The translations under genes were made by a program, and so were the position numbers. From Patescibacterium sp964540895 (GTDB lineage Bacteria; Patescibacteriota; Patescibacteriia; Patescibacteriales; Patescibacteriaceae), in contig CAZIOP010000001.1 of NCBI GenBank assembly GCA_964540895.1, positions 558,001 to 622,000 of the forward strand: a stretch of 64,000 nucleotides of DNA. Direction: 5' to 3'. The notes beneath the pieces were generated by a model that saw only the letters and a program-made list of their open reading frames with translations, was not told where the DNA came from and did not search any database. Positions 33,613-43,500 of this stretch are shown one piece after another. Numbering within the stretch: position 1 is the stretch's first letter; the number at the start of each line of letters is the position of its first letter.

Positions 33613-34872
33613 TTATGGACGTAAAGACGAGAATAAACCTCGTACTTTGTGAATCACTTTTTGAAATGGTAATCGACCTAAACCACTTTTAACATTTGTA
33701 TCTTTACTTAATTGATTACCCCAGGCAACTAATCCAAGAGCTGTTAAGTATTCAAGATCATTTACTTTATCAACTACCGTAGCTACACTACGATTAGCAC
33801 CAAGCGCTACTGGCAAACGTAATTTCTTTTTAGCTACTTCTACAATATCAGATAGTTTAGCACCACCCCCAATTAAGCAAACACCAGCCGGTAACATACC
33901 AGATCGATCTACTTTTTTTAACTCAGCATCAACTTTTTCAAAAATTTCTTCTACTCGAGCTTCAATAATCTCAGCCACATAACGAGGAGAAATAACGGTA
34001 ATCTCATCAGTTAGATTTTCTTCATGTACTAAGTCAGTAATATCAATTTCGTCTTTTTTGTTAAACTGCTCTACCTTAGCTGAACCATAACGGACCTTTA
34101 TTTTTTCAGCTAAGTTAATAGGACATCGTAATCCAATCGCAATATCTGACGTAATGTGTGAAGAACCAATTGGCAATACAGAGGCGTGCAATAACTCCCC
34201 TTCTTCAAATATAGCAATACTGGTAGTAGCCGCACCGATATTAACAACTGCTGTACCAATCTCTTTTTGCTTTGGCGTAATTACTACACTAGCAGCTGCT
34301 AATGGCGAAAAAACTAAATCATCAATATTCAGGCCAGTATGATAAATAGATTTAGTTAAATTCTTAATCTGACTAGTTAGGTTCTGAATAATTAAAGTAA
34401 TAACTTCTAAACGAATACCAGTCATCCCAACTGGGTTCTTGATATCTTCCTGACTATCAACAATAAATTTAGACGGTATTACATGTAAAATTTCGTAATT
34501 TGGTGGAACAGCTAAGGCTTGGGCAGCTTCAATTACCCGATTAATATCTTCCGGGTTAATTTCACTATCAGAGCGACTAACAGCTACTACACCACGACTA
34601 GTTTGGCATTTTAAGTTAGGACCATTAATTCCGACCCAGGCTGAGGCAATCGGCATGCCTAATAATCGTTCAGCTTTTTCTAAGACAGCCGAAATTGAAG
34701 TAGTTGTATCTTCAATACTATTAATAATCCCCTTGTTTACTCCTTCAGAGGGAACAGAGACAGCCCCAATAATTTGCAGTTTCCCGCCACTCTCGGTTTC
34801 AACTCGTTGACCTATAACTAAACGAGTTTCCAGGGAGCCAATATCTAAACCGGCAATGACGTTTTCTTTCAT
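33613..34872 (-). CDS. ftsA: Cell division protein FtsA
   Basis: A 419-residue actin-like ATPase that tethers FtsZ to the membrane: VIAGLDIGSLETRLVIG phosphate-1 motif, the 1C (SHS2) insertion, GTAVVNIGAATTSIAIFEEG phosphate-2, GVCLIGGGAKLSDI adenosine motif, and a C-terminal amphipathic helix (FQKVIHKVRGLFSSL) for membrane binding. Normal length. Its own promoter overlaps the end of dgkA. Confidence 0.97.
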   Translation of the reverse strand: MKENVIAGLDIGSLETRLVIGQRVETESGGKLQIIGAVSVPSEGVNKGIINSIEDTTTSISAVLEKAERLLGMPIASAWVGINGPNLKCQTSRGVVAVSRSDSEINPEDINRVIEAAQALAVPPNYEILHVIPSKFIVDSQEDIKNPVGMTGIRLEVITLIIQNLTSQIKNLTKSIYHTGLNIDDLVFSPLAAASVVITPKQKEIGTAVVNIGAATTSIAIFEEGELLHASVLPIGSSHITSDIAIGLRCPINLAEKIKVRYGSAKVEQFNKKDEIDITDLVHEENLTDEITVISPRYVAEIIEARVEEIFEKVDAELKKVDRSGMLPAGVCLIGGGAKLSDIVEVAKKKLRLPVALGANRSVATVVDKVNDLEYLTALGLVAWGNQLSKDTNVKSGLGRLPFQKVIHKVRGLFSSLRP

Positions 34873-34907
34873 ACGTTGGGGAAAAAATAAAGGTTGACAA
34901 TAGATCT

Positions 34908-34936
34908 ATTATATCAGAGTAACTTAGGTTTGCCAA
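34908..34936 (-). promoter_or_regulatory. ftsA promoter
   Basis: On the minus strand TTGGCA (34931-34936), 17-nt spacer, TATAAT (34908-34913). It overlaps the 3' end of dgkA. Leader about 29 nt. Confidence 0.7.
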
Positions 34937-35298
34937 CTTAAAAGCTTCCAAATTAATGGCAAAATAAGGTAACAAGCAATTATTACGGCAGTAAGGGCGG
35001 CAACAAGCACTGCGGCTGAGCTAATATCTTTTATTTGACGAACGTACTGGTCAAGACGGGGTTTTAACATGTCACTGATGTGTTCAATCATAGTGTTCAC
35101 TAACTCTAAGGTCAAAACTAAACCACAGGCTAAAACAATAATTGTGATTTTGACTGCTTCGAGTTGCAACCAACAACTAATGAAAAGAATTAGTGCGGCG
35201 ATAATCACTTCAATTCGAAAATTTAACTCCTCTTTCCAGGTTTGTTTTAGACCTCGACCAGCGTATTGAATGCTTTTGATAAGACGCGGGAAACTCAT
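34924..35298 (-). CDS. dgkA: Diacylglycerol/undecaprenol kinase (DgkA family)
   Basis: A 124-residue integral membrane kinase: an amphipathic N-terminus (AGRGLKQTWKEELNFRIEV), three membrane helices, and the signature LELVNTMIEHISDMLKPRLDQYVRQIKDISSAAVL in two overlapping pieces, with the conserved Glu and Asp. In Gram-positive-type cells this family phosphorylates undecaprenol for envelope synthesis. It overlaps ybeY by 4 nt, the conserved ybeY-dgkA order of many bacteria. Confidence 0.95.
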   Translation of the reverse strand: MSFPRLIKSIQYAGRGLKQTWKEELNFRIEVIIAALILFISCWLQLEAVKITIIVLACGLVLTLELVNTMIEHISDMLKPRLDQYVRQIKDISSAAVLVAALTAVIIACYLILPLIWKLLSWQT

Positions 35299-35714
35299 AT
35301 AACTTTTTTTATTATTATTTGACCTAATTTTTCCATTTTCTCTGCACCAGCCTTTGTGTCATCTTCATACCCTAATAAATGAAGTACACCATGGATAACA
35401 ATAAAGGCCCACTCATATGTTAACGAAGGAGAAAATTTTTTAGCTTGTCTTTTAATAACTTGATAATCAATAAAAATTTCACCTAAAAAATGTTTCTCTT
35501 GTGTTTCAGCTTCAGCTTCAGTAAAAGACAAAACGTCAGTAACAGAATTACGACCTCTAAAACGAAAATTCAACGTTTTCATTCGTTGATCACCGATAAT
35601 CACAACAGAAACATTTCCCTTGTTGTGGCCAAATGTTAGCGTAGCTAATGCTGCCCGTTTAATAAGTCCAACATTAACTCGCTCACGGGTAGTATTAGTT
35701 ACTGTCACTTCCAT
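35295..35714 (-). CDS. ybeY: YbeY endoribonuclease with altered zinc site
   Basis: A 139-residue UPF0054 protein involved in 16S rRNA 3' maturation and ribosome quality control. The RFRGRNSVTDVLSF strand and FLGEIFIDYQ are present. The usual zinc site HGxLHLxGYDH reads HGVLHLLGYED-D: His108 and His112 are kept, but the third ligand position (118) is Asp. An Asp ligand is seen in other HxxxHxxGxxD metalloenzymes, so activity is not excluded. Overlaps dgkA by 4 nt. Confidence 0.93.
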   Translation of the reverse strand: MEVTVTNTTRERVNVGLIKRAALATLTFGHNKGNVSVVIIGDQRMKTLNFRFRGRNSVTDVLSFTEAEAETQEKHFLGEIFIDYQVIKRQAKKFSPSLTYEWAFIVIHGVLHLLGYEDDTKAGAEKMEKLGQIIIKKVI

Positions 35715-35724
35715 ATTACCTAAC

Positions 35725-37038
35725 CTAAACGGTGAGCTTTAAACTACGTAACATTAACTCAAAGATAACCTGATAATTTAAAATCTTATTTGACCCTAAA
35801 TTATAAGTAACCACAAAAATATATGACTTATCTTTGTTAGTTAAAAAAGCTGTTAAACCATCTGGACTTCTCACCCCTGTCCAATCTGTAGTTGTTAGTA
35901 ACTGAGTAGTTGGTATAGTATCAACTTCATATGTTTTCTTATACCAATCGGTAATATCCTCACGGTCAGTGTTAGGTTGAATCAAAACCTGAATAAACTG
36001 ATTATCAGTTCCTGAAAACATAATTGAGTCATCGCTTGTCGCAGCTGTTTTCTTCCAAGCCTGAGGATATAATAAATTAAAATTAAACGTAGTATTTAAA
36101 TAGGTAGCTAAATTCTTATTCTGTGATAACTTCCCGGCTCCAGTTGGATTATAATCATTATTTATTTCAGCTAAATCTGTATAACCATCGCCATCACTGT
36201 CACTTACTTTAGCATTTGTACCTAAAGCAATTTCTTCTTCATTTGTTAATCCATCTTGATCTTCATCAACTCCTGGTTGAGGTTCTTCTGGTTCAGTCGT
36301 AGCAGCAGTTTCTTTATTCCAAATTTCTTGAGAAATTTTCCATTGGCCTTCTTCAGAAATAAAAACTACTTTTCCACTTTCACGATTATTAGTTTTAGTT
36401 ATAGTTAAGGTTGTTTCAGTATCAGAACTGGTTTCATTAATATCTTCTGTACCATCAAGCATGGGAGAACCCAACTCACGGAGTTTACTTAATACTTCAT
36501 TTTCAGTAAAACTTAATTCTAATCGATCTTTCTCAGCTCGTAAACTGTCGTACTTACCAGCTGTAGCATACTTAGAATAAACTGCTAAAAAAGCTTCTGG
36601 AGTAGTAACACCAGCTAATTCAACTCGGAAAGCTAAATAGGTTTCTTTGGCAGAACCAGCTGGTGTCTCAGTTGAATCTAAGGCTGGTACTTCTGTATCT
36701 GTAATAACTTCAGGCACATAGGGTATTTCTGTGGATGCTGGCTCATTACTGCCAAATAAGCCACTTAAAAATGAAGGGTGTAACCAATATACGTATAAGC
36801 CACCACCTAAACCAATCAACAAGAAGATGGTGATAATTAAAACCCAAGAACCAGGAATATGAATTTTCTTTCCCGCCACTTGATTATTCTTTCGAAAATT
36901 ATCAGGCATATAATAAATTTCGGTGTTCTCAATTGTACCGGCTGGTTCTTTTCCTGGCACTTCTTTAGATGTTGGGGTAACTGGAGCTGGAACAGGTGAA
37001 TTTGTTTCAACAGTATGAAGTTGGTTTTGGTTAAACAT
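35725..37038 (-). CDS. Membrane-anchored protein with calcium-binding repeats and PsbP-like domain
   Basis: A 437-residue protein. A cytoplasmic Pro-rich N-terminus of about 60 residues precedes one membrane helix (about 62-85). An NTF2-like/Ser-rich region follows at 120-245, then thrombospondin type-3 calcium-loop repeats (DEDQDGLTNEEEIALGT, SDSDGDGYTDLAEI) at about 255-295. The final domain is PsbP-like (TFNFNLLYPQAWKK ... IFELMLRSLKL). No enzymatic motif. It shares the type-3 repeats with the next gene and is probably co-transcribed with it. Confidence 0.75.
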   Translation of the reverse strand: MFNQNQLHTVETNSPVPAPVTPTSKEVPGKEPAGTIENTEIYYMPDNFRKNNQVAGKKIHIPGSWVLIITIFLLIGLGGGLYVYWLHPSFLSGLFGSNEPASTEIPYVPEVITDTEVPALDSTETPAGSAKETYLAFRVELAGVTTPEAFLAVYSKYATAGKYDSLRAEKDRLELSFTENEVLSKLRELGSPMLDGTEDINETSSDTETTLTITKTNNRESGKVVFISEEGQWKISQEIWNKETAATTEPEEPQPGVDEDQDGLTNEEEIALGTNAKVSDSDGDGYTDLAEINNDYNPTGAGKLSQNKNLATYLNTTFNFNLLYPQAWKKTAATSDDSIMFSGTDNQFIQVLIQPNTDREDITDWYKKTYEVDTIPTTQLLTTTDWTGVRSPDGLTAFLTNKDKSYIFVVTYNLGSNKILNYQVIFELMLRSLKLTV

Positions 37039-37046
37039 AAGTATAA

Positions 37047-37526
37047 TTATTGGTTAGAAAAAACAGTTGGAGTTGGTGGCCAAGGAGCATTAGGGTCGGA
37101 ATTAAGAGGATCTCGACGTTTCTTTATCTCATCACTGTCGTTTATACTATCTCCATCACTATCAGCTTGTAAAGGATTAGTTTTATAGACTTTGACTTCA
37201 TCACGATCAACCAAGCCATCACTATCTGTATCAATTTTACTGGAATCAGTGCCAGCTCCCCTTTCTTCATCATCAGTTAATCCATCTTCATCACTATCAT
37301 TTGTTTTTTTTGTAGAATCAGATGAACTACCATTGGGATGTAACACTTTATCAAGAAAACTTTCTTTGGTATCTTTATTATTTGATAAGACCGGAAGCTG
37401 TAACGTACGATATTTATACCAAGCAAAAAAACTAATTAAAAGAAGTAAGGCAATACTTAATATAATAATACCACGCTTAGTAGCAGGATCATGAGAATTT
37501 GGTGATTCATTAGGAAAAGAATACAT
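37047..37526 (-). CDS. Membrane protein with thrombospondin type-3 repeats
   Basis: A 159-residue protein with one helix (about 20-38) and an acidic extracytoplasmic part. It carries at least three DxDxDGxxD calcium loops: NDSDEDGLTDDEE, DTDSDGLVDRDE and DSDGDSINDSDE. Such loops stiffen when bound to calcium and act as stalks or linkers. It lies 14 nt after the 2155-residue protein gene and 8 nt before the gene at 35725. Confidence 0.8.
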   Translation of the reverse strand: MYSFPNESPNSHDPATKRGIIILSIALLLLISFFAWYKYRTLQLPVLSNNKDTKESFLDKVLHPNGSSSDSTKKTNDSDEDGLTDDEERGAGTDSSKIDTDSDGLVDRDEVKVYKTNPLQADSDGDSINDSDEIKKRRDPLNSDPNAPWPPTPTVFSNQ

Positions 37527-37540
37527 ACAAGATATTAATG

Positions 37541-40500
37541 TTAGGGCGCGATAGCTGTAATTGTATTAGAATCATCGCTGTTCTGTCCATTAGCTCGTTT
37601 AGCTATTATCTTAAAGGTATATGATGTACCGGGAGTTAGACTAGTTACTAAGTAATCAAAGGTTGAATTACTAACATCAATGGTTACTGGTCTAAGAATA
37701 GTTGTACTTACATAAGAAATAGTATACTGTTGTGCTCCAACAAATGGCAACCATTTTAATCGTACACCTGTACTAGCACCTACTTCTGGTCTAGCTGAGA
37801 CTAGATATGGAGTATTTGGTTTAACAGATATTTCTGCTGAGTATGGGCTGAGATTACCATATTGATCAACTGATTTAACTGCTAAGTAATAAGTACCTGT
37901 ATTATCTAAACCATTAAAGGTAACATTTGGTTGATTTGGACCTGGAATAGATCGAGTAGTTTTACTTATTGGATAAACATAACTCATGCCCGAACGTGGT
38001 TCAACTCCCATATAGGCAATATAACTAACTGCTTCTGGAACAGGATCCCAAAAAAGTGTAATCTTGGTATCAGCTCCACTTCCCTTAATACTGGGTGAAG
38101 CTGGTGGCGTAATATCAGTTGGCTTTAATTTCAATTCATTAGAAAAGCCAGACTCTTGATTCTTATTAGACAACGCTGTCATGACAAAATAATAATTTAA
38201 ACCATTCGCTAACCCATCAATATCAACTATGACATTCCGAGCAGTACCTGTAATCGTCACTTCTTTATTAAAATTATATTGTCCAGAACTAAGTCCATAA
38301 TATACTTTGTACTTAGTTGAACCAGTAATTACCGGTGCATTAATAGTAACTTTACCTCCTGCAGCGTCAACCGTACCAGTAATCACAGGATCTTGTGGAG
38401 CCGGCTCACGGAAGAAGAAAAATTCTTTTAGAACTTCTGGCCAACAACTTGAGGCTGCACCACCACAATCACTGTCACTAGTACAAGTTAATCCAATATT
38501 AGAGCCTGACATACAAATATTACGTCGACTAGTGCCAGTTAAGGGTGCTTCTTTCAAGGCAGGTAAATCATCACTTGTTCCCACTCCATTTGTATCACGA
38601 CAATAGTAGAATTCGACCCCAGTAATGTCATCTTTCCAAGGCCAAACATAGCCAGGAATAGTTAGATAGATTGGCCAGGGATTTTCACACAAGAATAATC
38701 GTAATCGAGACGAACCTTTAACAACGCGACCTACTGAGGTTGGATTATTAACTGTATCGGCGGTAATTGTAGTGGTAGCTTTACCTAATGTTTGTCCATC
38801 TTTTTTATTACCAGCAACTGCTTCAGCAACTTGTGGTATTAATTGTTGAGTTACAGTAGCGACTTGATTGTCATCAGAATTCCACGCCCAATCCCAATTA
38901 TACACACCGGCAATACCTTGAATTGTTTGACCATTTCTACTTCTGGCACTAGCATCTAATAGTTTCTTTTCGCCAACTGTTTGAAATAAATGGAACGATG
39001 GAGTTACAGAAACTGAATCTAAGGTACAAATTTCATTACCAGTTTCAAACGGCCATACTTCAGCATTTTTAAATTCAGTGTGGTTAAAGAAAGTTGGAAT
39101 ATGACTACCTGCATACATGCCAATCATTCCAACATTAGTAATACTGGTAATATGAGCATTATAGTAATCTTTTGGAGTGCCGAGGAAACTAGCTAATTCA
39201 GGATCACCTTTTAACACTACGTAGTATCGATGATTAGCTTCCAAGGGTTTAGTTAACCGATAACTAACTTTAGTGCTTGTGGCACTAACTTCAGAACCAA
39301 CTGGGCTACCAGAGACTACACAAAAATGACTCATATCAGCAAAAGCTGATTTAGTTAACAAAAATGGTGCAATCTTAACTGCTATCTTACGAAGCGGGGT
39401 TAACCATTTAACTAAGCGATTAAGTGGTTCAACTGATGCCACAATTGGATACCCATTTGGACATGGATCCGTTCCGTAATCACCAATCACCTGTACATTA
39501 TCACCAGCACTAAACGTAGCTGAATCCATTCTTGTATTAAACACTGCTTCAATAGAAGCATTTCGACAAACATTAATCTCATCAGGGACAGGTAAATGAT
39601 CAACAACTAGTGGTCGCGAACTACAGCAACGACTTCCTGTAGTGCCACAACCAGTAGTAGCAATATCACCACATTCAGAATCTTTACTACAGCCACAACA
39701 TTGACCACGTTGACCACCAGTACAATTTCCCTGATCAGCCAAACAAGACAAACTAGGATTAATAAGCTTACAAGAGTCAGGGTCGGTTGGACCAACTGGT
39801 GGCTTGCAACAACAGCGACAGGTATCACCAGGTCTATCAATACAGTTATAGCCAGCAGCACAACCAGTTAACAAACAGGCAAAAGGAGGGTTAGCGCTGC
39901 GACATGGATCACCTGGAGGAGTAACTGGAGCATCACACGTACAGTTAGTCATGTTGCATGTTGTACCTACTGGACAAGACGGATCAGTACACATTGGACT
40001 GGTACTACAAGGAATCGGAGCATTTACACAAGCAGCCATACATGATGATATGTTGTTGTAAATACCATTTTTAACAGGTGTTAAATCACAACTATTGCTG
40101 CCCAATATATTGGTACAATTATTGTACCCACAATACTGAAGTGTAGCACCACCAACAATTTCAGGTACTGGTAATTGACCTGGTCGAAGACTAGTACATT
40201 TATTACCGTTCTTGGCGTCAAGACAACATTCACTATGACTAGAGCAAGCCACAGGGTCAGTTAATGATGCACAATCAGTACAAATACCACGAGGATCAGA
40301 AGAAGCATCGCAGAACTTACCAGTTGTGCCAGTACAATTACATAGTGAGTCATCAGGCACACCACCAACGACACAACCTGAACATACGCCTAAGTTAGGG
40401 TCACCAGAACCACAAGAGCCGCCACATGTTAACCCAGCACAACAATCTTGAGCTGCATGATCAATACGACAACAACAATCACACGTACCTGTATCAATTT

Positions 40501-43500
40501 TTTTACATTGATTAGTAGTTAAATCACAAGTCGAACCATTAGTACAAATTGGACTACCAACAGCACAAACACCTCTGACACCATTAGCCACACAAGTCTC
40601 ATTATTACCACAAATTGAACATGGTCCATTAATATCTCCAATATCAATACACTTGTTTCCAGCGCCTCGAACCCAACCATCGGGACAAGAACTTAATAAA
40701 GTAATTTCCCAATGAGGAATAGTAAGAGAAATATTAGACACACCACAGTTACCGGCAATAGGATTATTGTTAACTAAAATAGGATCATTATTACCATCTA
40801 CTAAATCATTAGCACTACAAGCATTAGCAGCCGACGGAGTTTTAATACAACGATTTAAGGTTGCATTATAGACACATAAGTTACCAGCACATTCTGGTGA
40901 CGAATTACAAAATACATCACCACACCGACCAGTTACAATTGGCAAACCTGTGCCGGCCGAAGGTGAACATTGACCCGGTGAATTAGGACAGAAGTAGCCT
41001 TCAATACATTGATTATTATTATAACCGGAACACGAAGCAGCACACGTAGTACCACCATGGCCATCATCAACACAAGGGTTAACGCAACAACTATTATCAG
41101 TACATTGATTAAAACCAGGATCACAGAAACTACATTTGCTAATAGTTGGATCTTCACAATGACCAATCGCACAACAAGCTGTACCACATTGCACTTCACC
41201 AGAGTTACAAGAAGAGGATTGGTAACCTGTTGAGAATTGCCATTCATAGACGCTCGTAGCAACGTTTCCATAACACTGGGCTGCAGTTGCTTTACAGCGT
41301 CCAGCTTCTGGAAGTCCAGCAGCACAACAAACTTCAAAAGTACCACAATCACTATCACTAACACATGAACCAACACCAAAGTTTACACCATTACTACCCT
41401 GTCCATTAGCAATAACTTGTACTGGTCCACTAATAGCATTTACATGAACAGTAGTTACAACTTTCCAAGGTTTAATACCAGAAGCAGTTGTATCAATATC
41501 CCAAAAAGTAATAGCGGCACCTCGCTGATCTTTATTATTATAAAATTTAACAATACTTGTTGTTGGACTAAACGTTTTAAAATATTCTCCCCACAATGTC
41601 ACCGCACTGTTTGGTTGACCCAAGGATGGTTCAACTCGGCATAAGCCAGGGTTAGGTGAACCAGCCACTACTTCAAATTGCTGAGGACTACTATCAACTG
41701 GGCTAAATAATTCATGATCAAGTGTTATGTTATATCGACCCAAAGCAATACCCGCTGGCACCTTAACAATTATTTGAGTATCAGTCCAAACACTTTGCGC
41801 ACACACATCAGGAAAATTATAATCAGCTTCTGGTCCAGTTTCATCTCCAAAGTGTACACTACTAGCTCCTTTAGAATTTCCAAATCCAGAACCGCGAATA
41901 GTTACATACTGCCCAACAGGGCCAAGAGGAGGTTCAATAGAACTAATTAATGGACCAGTGCTTGCTTCGGCATTTTTAGTGAAGTCTAAAAAGTTACTGT
42001 AGACGTTTGACTGTAAAACATAGGTCGTGGTTGGTCCAGCAGTTAAGTTTGGGACAGTGGCGGTACCAGTCTTTGGACCACCAAAAGTCGAAGATAACGC
42101 TTTGACGTAGGCTGATAAACTTCCAAAATAAGCTTCACTGGCAGTTAATTTAATACCCTGATAGGTAATAACATCACTAATTCTTCCAGCCACTGGATTA
42201 ATAGTACATATTCCTGGGCGCCCCACCGTGTTCTTCTTAAAATTATTAATTAATGGTCCCTGTCCATCATCAGTTCTATCATTTGATCCACCGCTAGCTT
42301 CAATCTTTATAGGTCCATCTAAGGCACCTACTGGTACTACTGCAATCACCTGATTGTTTGTCCAAACATTTCCACTACAAGCAGCGTTACCTAGAATCGG
42401 ATCATTAGCTAAAACAGCTGGTATTGTTGGATTACCAGTAGCATCTGAGAAGAATACCCGTCCAACAGTGGTACCAAAACCAGAACCGTGAATAGTCACA
42501 AAGTTTCCTGACTCACCATTAGGAGTAGGTATATCGCATCTATTAATGCCTCCACAATCTGCTACTTCAGTAGCAACAGTACAGGCTTTATCAAGGTCAG
42601 TTGTACAATAGCCTCCTTGAGGACTAACAACATTAATTTGTGGTTTAGTTTGACATAGACAACAGTTAGAAACTGAGGGGCCAAAACCCGCAGCTGTACA
42701 GGAAGCTGTGGTAGAGCCTGTTGCTGTACAAAAATTTGAGGCACACATACTGTCGCTACAAACAGCTGGTTGTTGCGAATCTGCTGCACAAGCAGCTCCA
42801 ATACAAGCTAAACAACTTCCACCACAATCAATACCTGTTTCATCACCATCCATAACAGCATTACAACAATGAGAAGCGGAAATTCGCACTGTTTTCTGGG
42901 CCGAAGCATTATTCAAAGCAATATCATAAGCAGTCGCTTTTAATTGAACATTCTGACCAACAGTGTAACTTGATCCATCCCAGGTTGTTGAAGCGTTAAA
43001 AGGCGTTGGGATACCTGTTGTGTTTAAAACTGAATCAATTAAACCTCCCTCTAAAAAGAAGTCAATCGAAGATACTTCATAATCATCAATAGCACTAGCA
43101 TCAAATGGGTTACTAGGTGCGGCACAAACTTGTCTGGTAGTAATGTTTACTTGAGGATTACCAGTATCTACATAGTTGCCTGTTTCAAAATCAAGTGTAC
43201 AAGGGTTACTTAGTGTACAAACTAATTTTTTTCCTGAAGTGCTTTCAATAACAGTATCTTTAGCTGTAACTGAAATTGTGGCATTAGCTGAAAAACAATG
43301 TACTGTATCATTAGGAGGCGGACACATGGTATCAGGAACAAATTCAATGTACTTGCCAACCACAGTTCTAACACCAGCCACTGATGTTCCACCTTCTGTA
43401 ACTACAAACGTAGTATCATCAACTGTAGAACCAACTACATTTTCATTAAATTTATAACGCACTACTGTGTTTCGTGGTTTATTAACTGAGCCATTAAGTG

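Noticed and set aside
34893..34913. Plus-strand promoter from TTGACA near 34893
   Set aside because: The nearest -10-like sequence is about 11 nt away, too short a spacer, and no plus-strand gene follows; the TATAAT there belongs to the minus-strand ftsA promoter.
39600..42810. Several 60-150 codon ORFs in other frames over the Cys-rich giant gene
   Set aside because: They are low-complexity valine- or serine/threonine-rich translations caused by the biased codons of the real gene, with no start signals.
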